A DNA stretch of 64,000 nt. It comes from Nocardia sp. NBC_01503. Its GTDB lineage: Bacteria; Actinomycetota; Actinomycetes; Mycobacteriales; Mycobacteriaceae. Shown piece after piece: positions 41,150 to 50,994 of this stretch. Below the pieces are notes generated by a model that saw only the letters and a list, made by a program, of their open reading frames with translations, was not told the origin of the DNA and did no database searches. Every line of letters begins with the position of its first letter. Positions within the stretch are counted from its first letter, which is position 1. Where the stretch lies: contig NZ_CP109596.1 in the NCBI RefSeq assembly GCF_036327755.1, positions 7,006,001 through 7,070,000 on the forward strand, written 5' to 3'. A program made the translations under genes and the position numbers.

Positions 41150-42418
41150 TTGACCGCGACCCCGGCCCACTCCGTCGACGCCTTCGACCCGCTGGACCCT
41201 CAGACCCTGCAATGCCCCCATCCCTGGCATAGAGCGCTACGCACATACGCCCCCGTGCATTTCGTCGCCGGGCGGGGCATGTGGTTCGTCACCTCGCGGG
41301 AATTGGTCGCCAAGGCCCTCGCGGATCACACCACCTTCTCCTCCGCTTTCGGCCTACCGCAGCTGCCGATCCCCGATCACATCAAAGCCGAGGTCGAGGC
41401 CATTCAGGCGCAGGGCTGGCCGCCGGTGCCGACCCTGCTCACCGCCGATCCACCCGAGCATCACTACTACCGGCGCATGCTGGCCAAGGCGTTCACGCCC
41501 CGCTTCATCGCCCAGCTCGAACCCGAGATCCGTTCGATCGCAAAGGAATTGGTGGCCGCGCTGCCCAATGGCGAGCCGGTCGAGGCGGTCGGCGCGTTCG
41601 CCGCACCGATGCCGCTGCGAGTGATCGCCAAGGTGCTCAATGTGCCCGATGATCGCATCGACGATTTCAAACGCTGGTCGGATCAGTTCACCGCGACGGT
41701 CGGCGGACAGCTCGACGACGCCGGCCTGTTGGAACAGGCGCGCAATATGGTGGAGTTCCAGCGTTACTTCGCCGCGCAGCTCGACGAGCGCCGCGCCGAT
41801 CCGCGCGATGATCTGCTCAGCGGCCTGGTCACCGCGCACAGCATGGGCGACGCGGACGAACCACTCGGTACCGGCGCGATTCTCAATATCATTGTGCAGC
41901 TGCTCATCGCCGGGAATGAGACCTCCACCAAACTGCTCGGCGGCGTACTGCACGAGCTGGGCCGCACGCCCGAGCTCTGGAGCGAACTGCGCGAGCGCCC
42001 CGCCGAACGGGCCGCGGACATCATCGAAGAGGGACTGCGGTTCCTGAGTCCGGTGCAGTCGATGTTCCGTATCACCACCTCGGAGGCGAAACTCGGCGAC
42101 TACACCATCCCCGCAGGGCAGTTGGTCGTCCTGGTCTTCGGTTCCGCCAATCGGGACGAGGAATCCTTCGACCACCCGGATGAATTCGATCCGGACCGCT
42201 CGAATGCCAAGGCGCACTTGGCTTTCGGATCCGGTATTCACGCCTGCCTGGGTGCGCCACTGGCCAGGCTGGAGTCCCGCATCGCGCTGGAGGAGCTCGC
42301 GGCCCGCTTCGAAACCCTGCGCCTGGGCCGGGACAATGACTTCGCCTACGAACCCAGCTTCATGCTGCGCGGATTCCAGCGTCTATCCGTGGTGTGCACG
42401 GAAGGCGATCGGCGGTGA
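41150..42418 (+). CDS. Cytochrome P450
   Basis: 422 residues from TTG 41150, preceded by GGAGG at 5 bases; this is the only start with a good site near the conserved N-terminus. Haem motif FGSGIHACLGAPLAR with ligand Cys366, I-helix LLIAGNETSTKL and K-helix EEGLR (ExxR) are all intact. It is soluble, with no membrane anchor, as is typical of actinobacterial P450. It is the first gene of the P450-mce-D27-like-carotenoid oxygenase operon and overlaps yrbEA by 4 bases. Hydroxylation of the imported terpenoid is the likely job; the CYP family is not assigned. Confidence 0.9.
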   Translation: MTATPAHSVDAFDPLDPQTLQCPHPWHRALRTYAPVHFVAGRGMWFVTSRELVAKALADHTTFSSAFGLPQLPIPDHIKAEVEAIQAQGWPPVPTLLTADPPEHHYYRRMLAKAFTPRFIAQLEPEIRSIAKELVAALPNGEPVEAVGAFAAPMPLRVIAKVLNVPDDRIDDFKRWSDQFTATVGGQLDDAGLLEQARNMVEFQRYFAAQLDERRADPRDDLLSGLVTAHSMGDADEPLGTGAILNIIVQLLIAGNETSTKLLGGVLHELGRTPELWSELRERPAERAADIIEEGLRFLSPVQSMFRITTSEAKLGDYTIPAGQLVVLVFGSANRDEESFDHPDEFDPDRSNAKAHLAFGSGIHACLGAPLARLESRIALEELAARFETLRLGRDNDFAYEPSFMLRGFQRLSVVCTEGDRR

Positions 42419-43275
42419 CGCCCGCCTACACCCCCTCCCCGATGCCGAGTACCGCCGCGGCAGAGGTCATTCGGTGGTCGCGCGGCTATGCCGATCGGCA
42501 TCCACTCGCGGCCCTGCGCACCGTGGGCGGACAGGTGGTGCTCGGGCTGCGCGCCTTCCGATACCTGGGCGCCGATATCGTGCGGCGGCGCTTCCCGTTC
42601 GGCGAGTTCGTCGAGCAGGCCACCTTCATGGCACGGACCGCCGTGGTGCCGACCCTGTTCGTCACGGTGCCCATCAGTGTCACGCTCTCCATTCAATTCG
42701 GTTTGCTCGCGGGTCAATTGGGTGCCACCTCGATGGCGGGCGCGGCCAATGGGCTGGCCACCATCCGGCAGGGCGCGCCCCTGGTCGCGGCGATTCTGAT
42801 GGCGGCGGCCGTGGGTTCGGCCATCAGCGCCGATCTCGGCTCGCGCACCATTCGCGAGGAGACCGATGCCATGGAGGTCATGGGCGTCTCGGTGATCCGG
42901 CGACTGGTGGTCCCCCGGCTGGCGGCCTCCATCGTGGTGGCGGTCGCCTTGACCGGATTCACCTGCTTCATCGGATTTCTCGCCGGATACGCCTTCACGG
43001 TGGTGCTGCAGGGCGGCACGCCGGGCAGTTACACGGCCACCTTCTCCTCTTTCGCCACCGTCGCTGATCTGGTGCTCACGCTGATCAAAGCGGTGGTGTT
43101 CGGGGTGATCGTGGCCATCGTCGCCTGTTACAAGGGTCTCGACACCCGGCACGGCGCGGCCGGAGTGGCGAATTCGGTGAATGCCGCTGTGGTGCAGTCG
43201 ATTCTGCTGCTCATGGTGGTCAATGTGCTGTTCACCCAGATGTATTTGATCCTCTTTCCCAAGGCGAGCTTCTGA
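42415..43275 (+). CDS. yrbEA: YrbEA / MlaE-like permease of the Mce system
   Basis: 286 residues from GTG 42415 (GTGA overlap with the P450); ATG 42442 is a shorter alternative. Permease signature: IREETDAMEVMGVSVIRRLV, followed by PRLAAS. Five membrane segments include LVAAILMAAAVGSAISADLG. With YrbEB it forms the inner-membrane permease pair of an Mce transporter. The ATPase MceG is usually encoded elsewhere, and it is not in this window. Confidence 0.92.
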   Translation: MTPAYTPSPMPSTAAAEVIRWSRGYADRHPLAALRTVGGQVVLGLRAFRYLGADIVRRRFPFGEFVEQATFMARTAVVPTLFVTVPISVTLSIQFGLLAGQLGATSMAGAANGLATIRQGAPLVAAILMAAAVGSAISADLGSRTIREETDAMEVMGVSVIRRLVVPRLAASIVVAVALTGFTCFIGFLAGYAFTVVLQGGTPGSYTATFSSFATVADLVLTLIKAVVFGVIVAIVACYKGLDTRHGAAGVANSVNAAVVQSILLLMVVNVLFTQMYLILFPKASF

Positions 43276-43276
43276 G

Positions 43277-44131
43277 ATGGCGGCCACCTACTCCCCCGTC
43301 GCATTGCGCCCGATCACCGCGATCGCGCGCCCGGTGTCCTATCAGCTCTCGCGGGTGGGGCATATGGTGGCCTTCTTCTTCCGCGCCCTGGCCGGGGCTC
43401 CCTTGGCGCTGACCCGCTACCGGCGCGAATTCCTGCAATTGTTCTCCGATGTCACCTGGGGCAATGGTTCGGTCGTCGTCGGCGGCGGCACCGCGGGCGT
43501 GGTGCTCATCGTCGGCGCGGCGGGCGGGGCCGTGGTCGGGCTGGAGGGTTATAACGCGCTCAGCCTGCTCGGCCTCGGGCCCGCGACCGGACTCATTACC
43601 GCGCTCGCCGCGGTGCGCGAACTCGCGCCGTTGATGGCGGCACTGGCCTTCGGCATCCAGGCCGGGTGCCGGTTCACCGCACAACTGGGCGCGATGCGCA
43701 TCGGCGAGGAGATCGACGCCCTGGAATCGGTTGCCATCAGGCCGATCCCGTACCTGGTGACCACGCGGGTATTGGCCTCCGCGCTGGCGGTGGTCCCGCT
43801 GTTCATCGCCTGCCTGGCACTGAATTTCCTGGTCTGCCAAGCGGTTGTCGGTTTCTCCAGCGGTCAGCCGTCCGGTAGCTACCTGCACTATTTCACGCTC
43901 ATGTTGAGTGGGCGGGACATGATCTTCGCGGTGATCAAGGTGGCCATCTTCGTGGCCATCATGGCCACCGTCCAGTGCTACTACGGCTTCTATGCCACCG
44001 GTGGCCCGCGCGGTGTCGGCATTGCCGCCGGACGGGCCATGCGCGCCAGCATCACCCTCATGACGATTCTCAACATGCTGCTGACCATGGCGTTCTGGGG
44101 TATCGACGCCGGTGGCAGGCTCGGGGGCTGA
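43277..44131 (+). CDS. yrbEB: YrbEB / MlaE-like permease of the Mce system
   Basis: 284 residues. It begins one base after the YrbEA stop codon. The MlaE signature is IGEEIDALESVAIRPIPYLV with TTRVLA. The membrane part includes VLIVGAAGGAVVGLEGYNAL and a final FVAIMATVQCYYGFYATGGP. It is the second permease subunit; together the pair would move the hydrophobic substrate delivered by the Mce ring across the cytoplasmic membrane. Confidence 0.92.
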   Translation: MAATYSPVALRPITAIARPVSYQLSRVGHMVAFFFRALAGAPLALTRYRREFLQLFSDVTWGNGSVVVGGGTAGVVLIVGAAGGAVVGLEGYNALSLLGLGPATGLITALAAVRELAPLMAALAFGIQAGCRFTAQLGAMRIGEEIDALESVAIRPIPYLVTTRVLASALAVVPLFIACLALNFLVCQAVVGFSSGQPSGSYLHYFTLMLSGRDMIFAVIKVAIFVAIMATVQCYYGFYATGGPRGVGIAAGRAMRASITLMTILNMLLTMAFWGIDAGGRLGG

Positions 44132-44134
44132 ACG

Positions 44135-45403
44135 GTGGGCAATACCTTCGAACTCGACGGCCGGGGTCCCTCCACCGCGGCGCTGCTGCTGACCGGCACC
44201 GCGTTCACCCTGGTGTGCGCGCTCTGCGCCTGGCTGCTGATCGCCAAATCCAATGGCAGCCTGGACGAACGGGTCCGGGTCACGGCCGAGCTCAGCTCGG
44301 TCGGTGACGGGCTGCCCAAGAAATCGGATGTGAAGTTCCGCGGGGTACTGGTCGGCATGGTGCGACTGGTCACCCCGGCGCGGGACGGCACACCGAATAT
44401 CGTGCACATCGACCTGAAAGCCGAATACGCGCGGGACATTCCGAACACGGTGACCGCTCGCATCGTGCCCGCCAACGCCTTCGCGGTCTCCTCGGTGCAG
44501 CTGGTCGACAATGGCGACGCGCCCGCGCTGCGGGACGGTTCCCGGATCGCCGAGGATCGCACCCTGCCCACCCAGCTGTTCCAGGGCACCCTGGCCAAGG
44601 TGCATGAGCTGCTCGCCGCGGTGGCGCGGCCGGGCGCGGCACAGACCCTCGGGCTCATTCGGACGCTCTCCGACGCCACCGTGGGCCAGGGACCCGAGCT
44701 GACCGCCGCCGTCGACGGGCTCAATCGCGTGACGGCGGAGATGAATTCGCTCAGTGCGGGCGATACCGGTCCGAGCACGCTGCGGACCTGGGAGACCGCC
44801 ATCGCCACGCTGCGCGGCAGCGCACCCGAACTCGTCGACGCGCTACACGATGCGGTCGCCCCGATGCGCACGGTCGCCGAACAGCAGGCCCAGCTGGTGC
44901 GGTTGCTGGCCGGGGCGCACACCACGCTCGGCACCGTGAACACCGCGATCGACAATCACATCGATCAGCTGGTCGACATCACCACCGACATCACCCCCGT
45001 CATCGGCGTGCTGGCCGACAATCACGCCAAGTATCCGGCGGTCATGGTGCGGCTCAATGACACGGTCGACAAATTCTTCGACGAGCTGTGGACGCGCAGC
45101 GGCAGCAAACTCGCCTTCACCTTCCGGCTGGTCGTCTCGCTGACCCCGCTGCGGCTGTATGTGCGCGCCGACTGTCCGGTGTACGGCGAACTACGCGGTC
45201 CCAGTTGCGATTCCGCGCCGGAGACGACCCCGATCCCGGAGACCACCGGCATCCCCGATATGCGTAACTATGTACCGCCACCGGGCACAGTCGCGCTGCC
45301 CGCGCTGCCGCCCGCCGCGAATCCGGCGGATCGAATACTGCTCGGCCCCCTCGGAATGCCCGCGCTGCCACCCAGTTTCGCGCCATCGGACGGTGGTCGA
45401 TGA
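44135..45403 (+). CDS. mceA: Mce family protein MceA
   Basis: 422 residues from GTG 44135, three bases after yrbEB. One N-terminal helix (AALLLTGTAFTLVCALCAWL) is followed by an MCE domain near residues 40-120: VTAELSSVGDGLPKKSDVKF, then RGVLVGMVRLV. A long helical stretch follows, and the C-terminus is Pro-rich (PPPGTVALPALPPAANPADR). It is one of six different Mce subunits of the transport tunnel. It overlaps mceB by 4 bases. Confidence 0.92.
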   Translation: MGNTFELDGRGPSTAALLLTGTAFTLVCALCAWLLIAKSNGSLDERVRVTAELSSVGDGLPKKSDVKFRGVLVGMVRLVTPARDGTPNIVHIDLKAEYARDIPNTVTARIVPANAFAVSSVQLVDNGDAPALRDGSRIAEDRTLPTQLFQGTLAKVHELLAAVARPGAAQTLGLIRTLSDATVGQGPELTAAVDGLNRVTAEMNSLSAGDTGPSTLRTWETAIATLRGSAPELVDALHDAVAPMRTVAEQQAQLVRLLAGAHTTLGTVNTAIDNHIDQLVDITTDITPVIGVLADNHAKYPAVMVRLNDTVDKFFDELWTRSGSKLAFTFRLVVSLTPLRLYVRADCPVYGELRGPSCDSAPETTPIPETTGIPDMRNYVPPPGTVALPALPPAANPADRILLGPLGMPALPPSFAPSDGGR

Positions 45404-46443
45404 TTACCGCCCACCGCCGCCGGGTGGTCTGGCTCGCCGCGTTCCTGACCGTCTGCCTCTCGCTCACCTGGATGATTCTGGTGACGCTGCGCCGCGATGT
45501 CCCCGGTCCCACCAACGGCTATTCGGCCGTCTTCACCGATGCTTCGGGCCTGAAGGCCGGTTCCGATGTGCGGGTGGCCGGGGTGCGGGTGGGCCGCGTC
45601 GATTCGGTCGATCTGGACGGCACGCGGGCGCGGGTGCGTTTCCGCATCCAACGCGACCAGCCGATCTACGGCAATACCAAAGCCGCCGTGGTGTACCAGA
45701 ACCTGGTAGGACAGCGGTATCTCGGACTTTCCCCGGCCGACTACGGGCACCCCGAACGGCTACCCGCCGGGGCCGTCATTCCGATCGAGCACACCGAGCC
45801 CTCGTTCGATGTGACCGCGCTGCTCAATGGCTTCGAGCCGCTGTTCACCATGCTGGATCCCGGTAACCGCGGCAATATGTCCAATGCGCTGATCAAGTCC
45901 CTGCAGGGCGATACCACCGCGCTGGCCGTGCTGATCACCGAAACCTCGCGGCTGGCAGAGACTCTGGCCGGCCCCGATCAGATCCTGGGGCGGGTGATCA
46001 CCAGCCTCGACGCTGTCACCCAGACCCTGGCCGGGCAGGGATCGGCACTCGAAACCACCCTCACCCAGGTACGCGCCGTCATCACCGGGCTCAATGACCG
46101 CCGCGACGAATTGATTTCGTCGATGGGATCGATCTCCACGGTGGTGGGCAGGCTCTCGGCGATCATGACCGGTGTCGGTCCGGATCTCCATGCCCTGCTG
46201 GGACGCCAGCCCGGATTCCTCTCCGCCATCGTGTCCAATCCCGACGGGATGGCCGCCCTCGGCGCGAATATTCCGGCGGTATTCAAGGGACTCGCGCGAG
46301 TCACCGGCGACAGCACGGCGATGAGCGCGCAGGCCTGCGATTTCAATATCACCCTCGCCGACTTCCTCAGCCCAGTCATCCCGGCCATCGTCGATGCGGC
46401 AACGCCCGGCGGCCACCGCGAATACTCGCCGATGTGCAGGTGA
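45400..46443 (+). CDS. mceB: Mce family protein MceB
   Basis: 347 residues. The N-terminal helix is VVWLAAFLTVCLSLTWMILV, and the MCE domain lies near residues 40-115: YSAVFTDASGLKAGSDVRVA with GVRVGRVDSV. The block AAVVYQNLVGQRYLGLS is typical of MceB. The C-terminal helix bundle (about 120-330) would form the hydrophobic channel. Six bases separate it from mceC. Confidence 0.92.
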   Translation: MITAHRRRVVWLAAFLTVCLSLTWMILVTLRRDVPGPTNGYSAVFTDASGLKAGSDVRVAGVRVGRVDSVDLDGTRARVRFRIQRDQPIYGNTKAAVVYQNLVGQRYLGLSPADYGHPERLPAGAVIPIEHTEPSFDVTALLNGFEPLFTMLDPGNRGNMSNALIKSLQGDTTALAVLITETSRLAETLAGPDQILGRVITSLDAVTQTLAGQGSALETTLTQVRAVITGLNDRRDELISSMGSISTVVGRLSAIMTGVGPDLHALLGRQPGFLSAIVSNPDGMAALGANIPAVFKGLARVTGDSTAMSAQACDFNITLADFLSPVIPAIVDAATPGGHREYSPMCR

Positions 46444-46449
46444 AATACT

Positions 46450-47496
46450 ATGCGCCACAGATTCTTCCGCCCCGGACGTGCACTCGAGACCCGCAGTAGG
46501 GCGTGGATCGGCGCGATCTCGATCGCCGTCATCGCCGTGGTGGTCGCCACCACCACCGCCATTACCCAGCTGCATTGGGGCGAAATCACCTATTCGGCCG
46601 AATTCGGCCAGGCGGCGGGTATCCGCACGGGTGATCAGGTAACCGTGGCGGGGGTACCGGTGGGCACCGTGGACGGCACCGAACTGGCCGGTGACCGCGT
46701 ACTCGTCACCATGAAGATCCATAAGGATGTCCCGGTCGGAGCGGACTCCACCGCAGCCATCAAGCTCACCACCGTACTCGGCGCGCGCGAACTGGTACTG
46801 AGACCGGCGGGCGCGGGCATACCGCCGCATCGGCGAATACCCCTGGCGCACACCACTGTTCCGTACGATCTGCAAAAGCTACTACAGGATTCCACCGGCA
46901 CCTTCGAACAGGTCGATGCCGATCAGTTCGCGCGATCCATGCAGGCGCTCGCGGCGCAGCTGCGCGATACCCCGGCCGTGCTGCCCGACGCCCTCGCCAA
47001 TGTCCAGAACCTTTCCAAGGTCATCGCCGACCGCCGGGGTGAGATCGGATCACTACTGCGCAATACCGCACAGCTGGCCACCATTCTCGGGAACCAGCAA
47101 TCCGATATGGGCGTGCTCGTCACCCAGGGCGGCAGTCTGGTGCGCGAGATCGTTTCGCGGCGGGCCGCGGTCGTGCGCCTGCTCGATGCCGCCACCAACC
47201 TGGTGCACACCGCCGACGGCCTGCTGAAGGTGAATCACACCGATATCGACGGCATGCTCACCGATATCCGCCAGCTCACCGCCCTACTCGGCGACCATGA
47301 TGCGTTGCTGCGCAATATGTTCCAGGTCATGCCGGTGGCCCTGCGCAATATCGCCAATGCCACCGGGTCCGGTCCCTTCCTGGATTTCCTGCTGCCCGGC
47401 GGCCTGATGATGGATTCCTGGATGTGCGCCATCGCCGCGCAGGCCGGTATCCACGACATCCCGGCGGCCCTCCAGTCGTTCAAGGATTGCCAGTGA
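46450..47496 (+). CDS. mceC: Mce family protein MceC
   Basis: 348 residues. A membrane anchor (WIGAISIAVIAVVVATTTAI) is followed by the MCE domain: YSAEFGQAAGIRTGDQVTVA with GVPVGTVDGTELAG, then AAIKLTTVLGARELVLRPAG. A helical C-terminal half includes KVIADRRGEIGSLLRNTAQL. It overlaps mceD in GTGA. Confidence 0.92.
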   Translation: MRHRFFRPGRALETRSRAWIGAISIAVIAVVVATTTAITQLHWGEITYSAEFGQAAGIRTGDQVTVAGVPVGTVDGTELAGDRVLVTMKIHKDVPVGADSTAAIKLTTVLGARELVLRPAGAGIPPHRRIPLAHTTVPYDLQKLLQDSTGTFEQVDADQFARSMQALAAQLRDTPAVLPDALANVQNLSKVIADRRGEIGSLLRNTAQLATILGNQQSDMGVLVTQGGSLVREIVSRRAAVVRLLDAATNLVHTADGLLKVNHTDIDGMLTDIRQLTALLGDHDALLRNMFQVMPVALRNIANATGSGPFLDFLLPGGLMMDSWMCAIAAQAGIHDIPAALQSFKDCQ

Positions 47497-48611
47497 AGAA
47501 ACTCCGCCCGCGCACCGCGCTGCGCGCCATCCTCGTACTGGCCGTGTTGATCACCGCCGCGACCCTCGGCACGCACCTGCTGTTCTCCGGAACCGACCGG
47601 ACCCTGCGGATTACCGCGCAGTTCGATAATGCGATCGGCCTCTACCGCGGCAATACCGTTGCGGTACTGGGCATGCCGGTCGGCAAGGTCGAGCAGATCA
47701 CCGCGCGCGGCGGTTATGTGGAGGCCGTACTCACGGTGGACGCCACGGTGCGGATCCCGGCGAATGTGCAGGCGGTCACCGTGGGCACCTCGATTCTCAC
47801 CGACCGGCACGTCGAACTCACCCCCGCCTATACCGGTGGGCCGACCCTCGACTCCGGCGCGGTGCTCGGACTCGATCGCACCCGCACCCCGATCGAATTC
47901 GATCGCGTTATCGCCATGGTCGACAAGCTCGGTGGCTCGCTGCGCGGCAACGGCACCGGAGACGGGCCGATGGCCGATATCCTCGACGCCACCTCCGAGG
48001 TCGCGCACACCAGTGGGCCGCAATTGAAGTCGGCGCTCGCGGCACTCTCCGATGCCATGCGCACCGGTTCCGGCAATGGCGAGGCCACCCGGCAGGACAT
48101 CAGCACAATCGTCACCAACCTCTCCGCCCTGGTCGACGCCGCGAATCGAAATCAGCAGGCCATCAACGGATTCGGCGCCGATATCGGGCAGCTGGCGCAA
48201 CTGCTGGAATCCGAACAACTGGGGCGGGGCGATACCGGCGGGCGGCTCGATTCGGTACTCGAACAGTTGAACACCCTGCTGGCCGACCAGGGTGGCAATC
48301 TCGCCGCCACCGTCGCGAGCAGCACCTCCTTCACCCGGGCGCTGGTCGACTACCGGAGGGAGCTGGCCGAGGTATTCGATCTCGCACCGCTGGCCGTGGA
48401 CAATGTGTACGACGCCATTGATCAGAAGAATGGAAACCTCCGCGTCGGAGCGCATTTCGACAATGTGTTCTTCGACAGCTCGATGACCAAACAGGTCTGC
48501 AATATTCTCGGTCTGCGCCAACTCGGCTGCAATACCGGCAATCTCAGCGATATGGGCCCGGACTTCGGCCTCACCTCCGTGCTCGAGGCCATGACCAGGA
48601 TGGGCAAATGA
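47493..48611 (+). CDS. mceD: Mce family protein MceD
   Basis: 372 residues from GTG 47493, overlapping the mceC stop. Basic N-terminus, then the helix LRAILVLAVLITAATLGTHL, and the MCE domain ITAQFDNAIGLYRGNTVAVL with GMPVGKVEQITARGG. The segment AVTVGTSILTDRHVELTPAY resembles other MceD proteins. A 4-base overlap with mceE follows. Confidence 0.9.
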   Translation: MKKLRPRTALRAILVLAVLITAATLGTHLLFSGTDRTLRITAQFDNAIGLYRGNTVAVLGMPVGKVEQITARGGYVEAVLTVDATVRIPANVQAVTVGTSILTDRHVELTPAYTGGPTLDSGAVLGLDRTRTPIEFDRVIAMVDKLGGSLRGNGTGDGPMADILDATSEVAHTSGPQLKSALAALSDAMRTGSGNGEATRQDISTIVTNLSALVDAANRNQQAINGFGADIGQLAQLLESEQLGRGDTGGRLDSVLEQLNTLLADQGGNLAATVASSTSFTRALVDYRRELAEVFDLAPLAVDNVYDAIDQKNGNLRVGAHFDNVFFDSSMTKQVCNILGLRQLGCNTGNLSDMGPDFGLTSVLEAMTRMGK

Positions 48612-49708
48612 GCCGCCGGCGCCGGATTCCGGTACTGCTGTGCGCGATAGCGCTGCCACTGGCAGGCTGCTCGGCCACGTTGGAGGACCTGCCGCTGCCC
48701 GCGCCGGGCGTGAGCGGGCCCAGCTATCACCTGAACGCGGTCTTCTCCAATGCGCTGAACCTGCCCAACCGCGCGAAGGTGCGGGTCGGCGGTGCGGATG
48801 TGGGCGAGGTCGAGTCCATGACCGCGCGCGACTACACCGCCGTGGTGTCCATGCGGATAATCGACAGCGTCGCACTGCCGAGGGGCACCACCGCCGAATT
48901 ACGGTCCGCCACACCGCTGGGCGATGTCTTCATCGCACTTCGGCCCCCGGCCGGGGGCGGCGCGACCGACGCGCGCCTGCGTGACGGCGACACCATCGCG
49001 TTGCCGGACACCCTGCCTGGCGCGACGGTCGAAGAGGTGCTCGCCTCCACCGCGCTGCTCGTCAACGGCGGTGTCTTCCACAATCTCACCCAGGTGTTGA
49101 ACGGTATGGGCACCGCCATGGGCGATGACGGGAATCGGCTCACCAGACTGATCCGGCAATCCCGGGAGCTGCTGGGCACGCTCTCCGACCGATCCGGGGA
49201 GCTGCACCGGGTGCTCACCGAAACTGCTTCGCTGGCAGATGATTTGAATGCCCGCCGGAACTCGATGAACGAGATCCTGACCGCCACCGCGCCGGCGCTG
49301 GCAGTGATCGCGGACAACACCGCGCAGATCACCGGTCTCGCCGATCAGGTCGCCGCGCTCACCGCGCAGCTCGGCAAATTCCCGTCGATACAGGGCACCG
49401 ATACCCGCAGCCTGATCAAGGACCTCAACGACCTCGCCGCCGCGTTCAACGAGTCCGCGACCGACCCGCACGTCACCATGGCGAATCTGCAACGCATCCT
49501 GCCGCCGACCCTGAAGTTCTTCAGCTCCAATGCCGCGCACGCCGATGTGGAGTTGCGCCAGGTGGTACTCGGGCCGGTGGACGATCCAGGCCACTACGCC
49601 GATCCGGCGTTCGCGCTCCCCGATCAAGCGGATTGGGCGAACTTCGTGGGTTCACTGGCCTTCGTCCTCACCCAATTGGGTGAGCGGGTGCGGGGGCCGG
49701 GCAGATGA
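48608..49708 (+). CDS. mceE: Mce family lipoprotein MceE
   Basis: 366 residues. It is the lipoprotein of the set: MSRRRRIPVLLCAIALPLAG is followed by Cys21, a lipobox. The MCE domain is YHLNAVFSNALNLPNRAKVR with VGGADVGEVESM. Lipidation would anchor the tunnel differently from the other five subunits, as is usual for MceE/LprK proteins. It overlaps mceF by 4 bases. Confidence 0.93.
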   Translation: MSRRRRIPVLLCAIALPLAGCSATLEDLPLPAPGVSGPSYHLNAVFSNALNLPNRAKVRVGGADVGEVESMTARDYTAVVSMRIIDSVALPRGTTAELRSATPLGDVFIALRPPAGGGATDARLRDGDTIALPDTLPGATVEEVLASTALLVNGGVFHNLTQVLNGMGTAMGDDGNRLTRLIRQSRELLGTLSDRSGELHRVLTETASLADDLNARRNSMNEILTATAPALAVIADNTAQITGLADQVAALTAQLGKFPSIQGTDTRSLIKDLNDLAAAFNESATDPHVTMANLQRILPPTLKFFSSNAAHADVELRQVVLGPVDDPGHYADPAFALPDQADWANFVGSLAFVLTQLGERVRGPGR

Positions 49709-50976
49709 ATCCGCTCGAATGGCCCGCGCGGGTGCTGGTTCGCGCTGCGCGCCTGGGTATTTCACACAAATTGCTGGTGTCCACGCTGGCCCAGGTCATC
49801 CTGGTGGCGGTCGGTGCGGCTTACCTGATCTTCGGGGCGCTGCGCTCGGACCCATTCGCGGCGCAGCTGCGAATTCGGGTGGAGCTCGCCGAATCCGGTG
49901 GGCTGCTGGCCAATCAGGATGTGACGCTGCGCGGAGTCTCCATCGGACGGGTGCAGTCGGTGCGGTTGCGCGAGCACGGCGCGGAGGCCGTCGTCCTGAT
50001 CGACGCCCGCGCTCGCATCCCCCGGGACACCCTGGTCCGTGTCTCCGCGCTGTCACCCGCGGGCGAACAGTATCTCGACTTCCAGCCCACCGGCAGTGAC
50101 GGCGCGTTGCTCACCGACGGCAGCGTGATCGACCAGAGCCGCACCACCACCCCCATTCCGCTGTGGCAGGTACTCGGCAACGCCGATGGTGTACTGGCGC
50201 AGGCGAATCCGGATCAGCTCAAAAGTATCGTCGATGAGCTCGGCGTCAGTGCGCAGGGGCCGGAGAAGCTGCGCGAGCTGCTCTCCGGCATGCAGCTCAT
50301 GTTCTCCACCCTGGACGGGGTGCTACCGCAGACCACTGCGCTACTGCGGGCGAGTCGGCCGGTCTTCCAACTCGTGACCGATAAGGCCGACGGATTGCGT
50401 ACCGCCACCGGTGCACTCGCGGACACCCTCGCGGGGGTCGGCGCCAAGGATCAGGGCCTGCGCACGCTCATCGAGACCACCCCGGGGGTGCTGGCGAATA
50501 TGGACAGGATCATCGCCGACAACTCCCCCACCATGGTGCAACTGCTCGGGAATCTGACCACCGTCGCCCAACTGTCCTATATCCGGGTTCCGGCGCTGGC
50601 GCAGCTGTTCCGCGACGATCGCGGATCGCTGCTGGAAGCGGTGCAGTCGATCATGCACGACGGTGGGGTGTGGGCGGTGGCGAGCCTGTACTTCCGGCAT
50701 TTCTGCGATTATCCGCACCCCCGGGATGTGCCGTTCGATCCCAGTTATCCCGAGCCGTTCGTCAATACCTACTGCACCAGTGATGATCCCGCACTGCTGG
50801 TCCGGGGTGCGCGCAACGCACCGCGACCTCCGGGTGACGACACCGCCGGTCCCCCACCGGGCTGGGATCCCAACCAGCGCACCGATCCGACACCCCCGGG
50901 ACCGCACACCATTCCACTGCCTTACGGCGGCCCGGCCATGCCACCGGATTCCGAACCGCGGCGGCACGGCAACTAG
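49705..50976 (+). CDS. mceF: Mce family protein MceF
   Basis: 423 residues. An N-terminal helix (KLLVSTLAQVILVAVGAAYL) leads into an MCE domain: IRVELAESGGLLANQDVTLR with GVSIGRVQSVRLREHG. The tail after residue 350 is Pro-rich (DTAGPPPGWDPNQRTDPTPP), common in MceF. It is the last subunit of the ring and is followed after 18 bases by the Mce-associated protein. Confidence 0.92.
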   Translation: MNPLEWPARVLVRAARLGISHKLLVSTLAQVILVAVGAAYLIFGALRSDPFAAQLRIRVELAESGGLLANQDVTLRGVSIGRVQSVRLREHGAEAVVLIDARARIPRDTLVRVSALSPAGEQYLDFQPTGSDGALLTDGSVIDQSRTTTPIPLWQVLGNADGVLAQANPDQLKSIVDELGVSAQGPEKLRELLSGMQLMFSTLDGVLPQTTALLRASRPVFQLVTDKADGLRTATGALADTLAGVGAKDQGLRTLIETTPGVLANMDRIIADNSPTMVQLLGNLTTVAQLSYIRVPALAQLFRDDRGSLLEAVQSIMHDGGVWAVASLYFRHFCDYPHPRDVPFDPSYPEPFVNTYCTSDDPALLVRGARNAPRPPGDDTAGPPPGWDPNQRTDPTPPGPHTIPLPYGGPAMPPDSEPRRHGN

Positions 50977-50994
50977 ACCCATCAGGAGGGGACG

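Noticed and set aside
43232..44605. 457-codon minus-strand frame opposite yrbEB and mceA
   Set aside because: Antisense shadow of the mce operon, with biased composition.
41150..50976. Assignment as the cholesterol Mce4 locus with CYP125
   Set aside because: No ring-degradation genes (kstD, kshA, hsa genes) are present, and the presence of carotenoid oxygenases and a D27-like gene points to another substrate.
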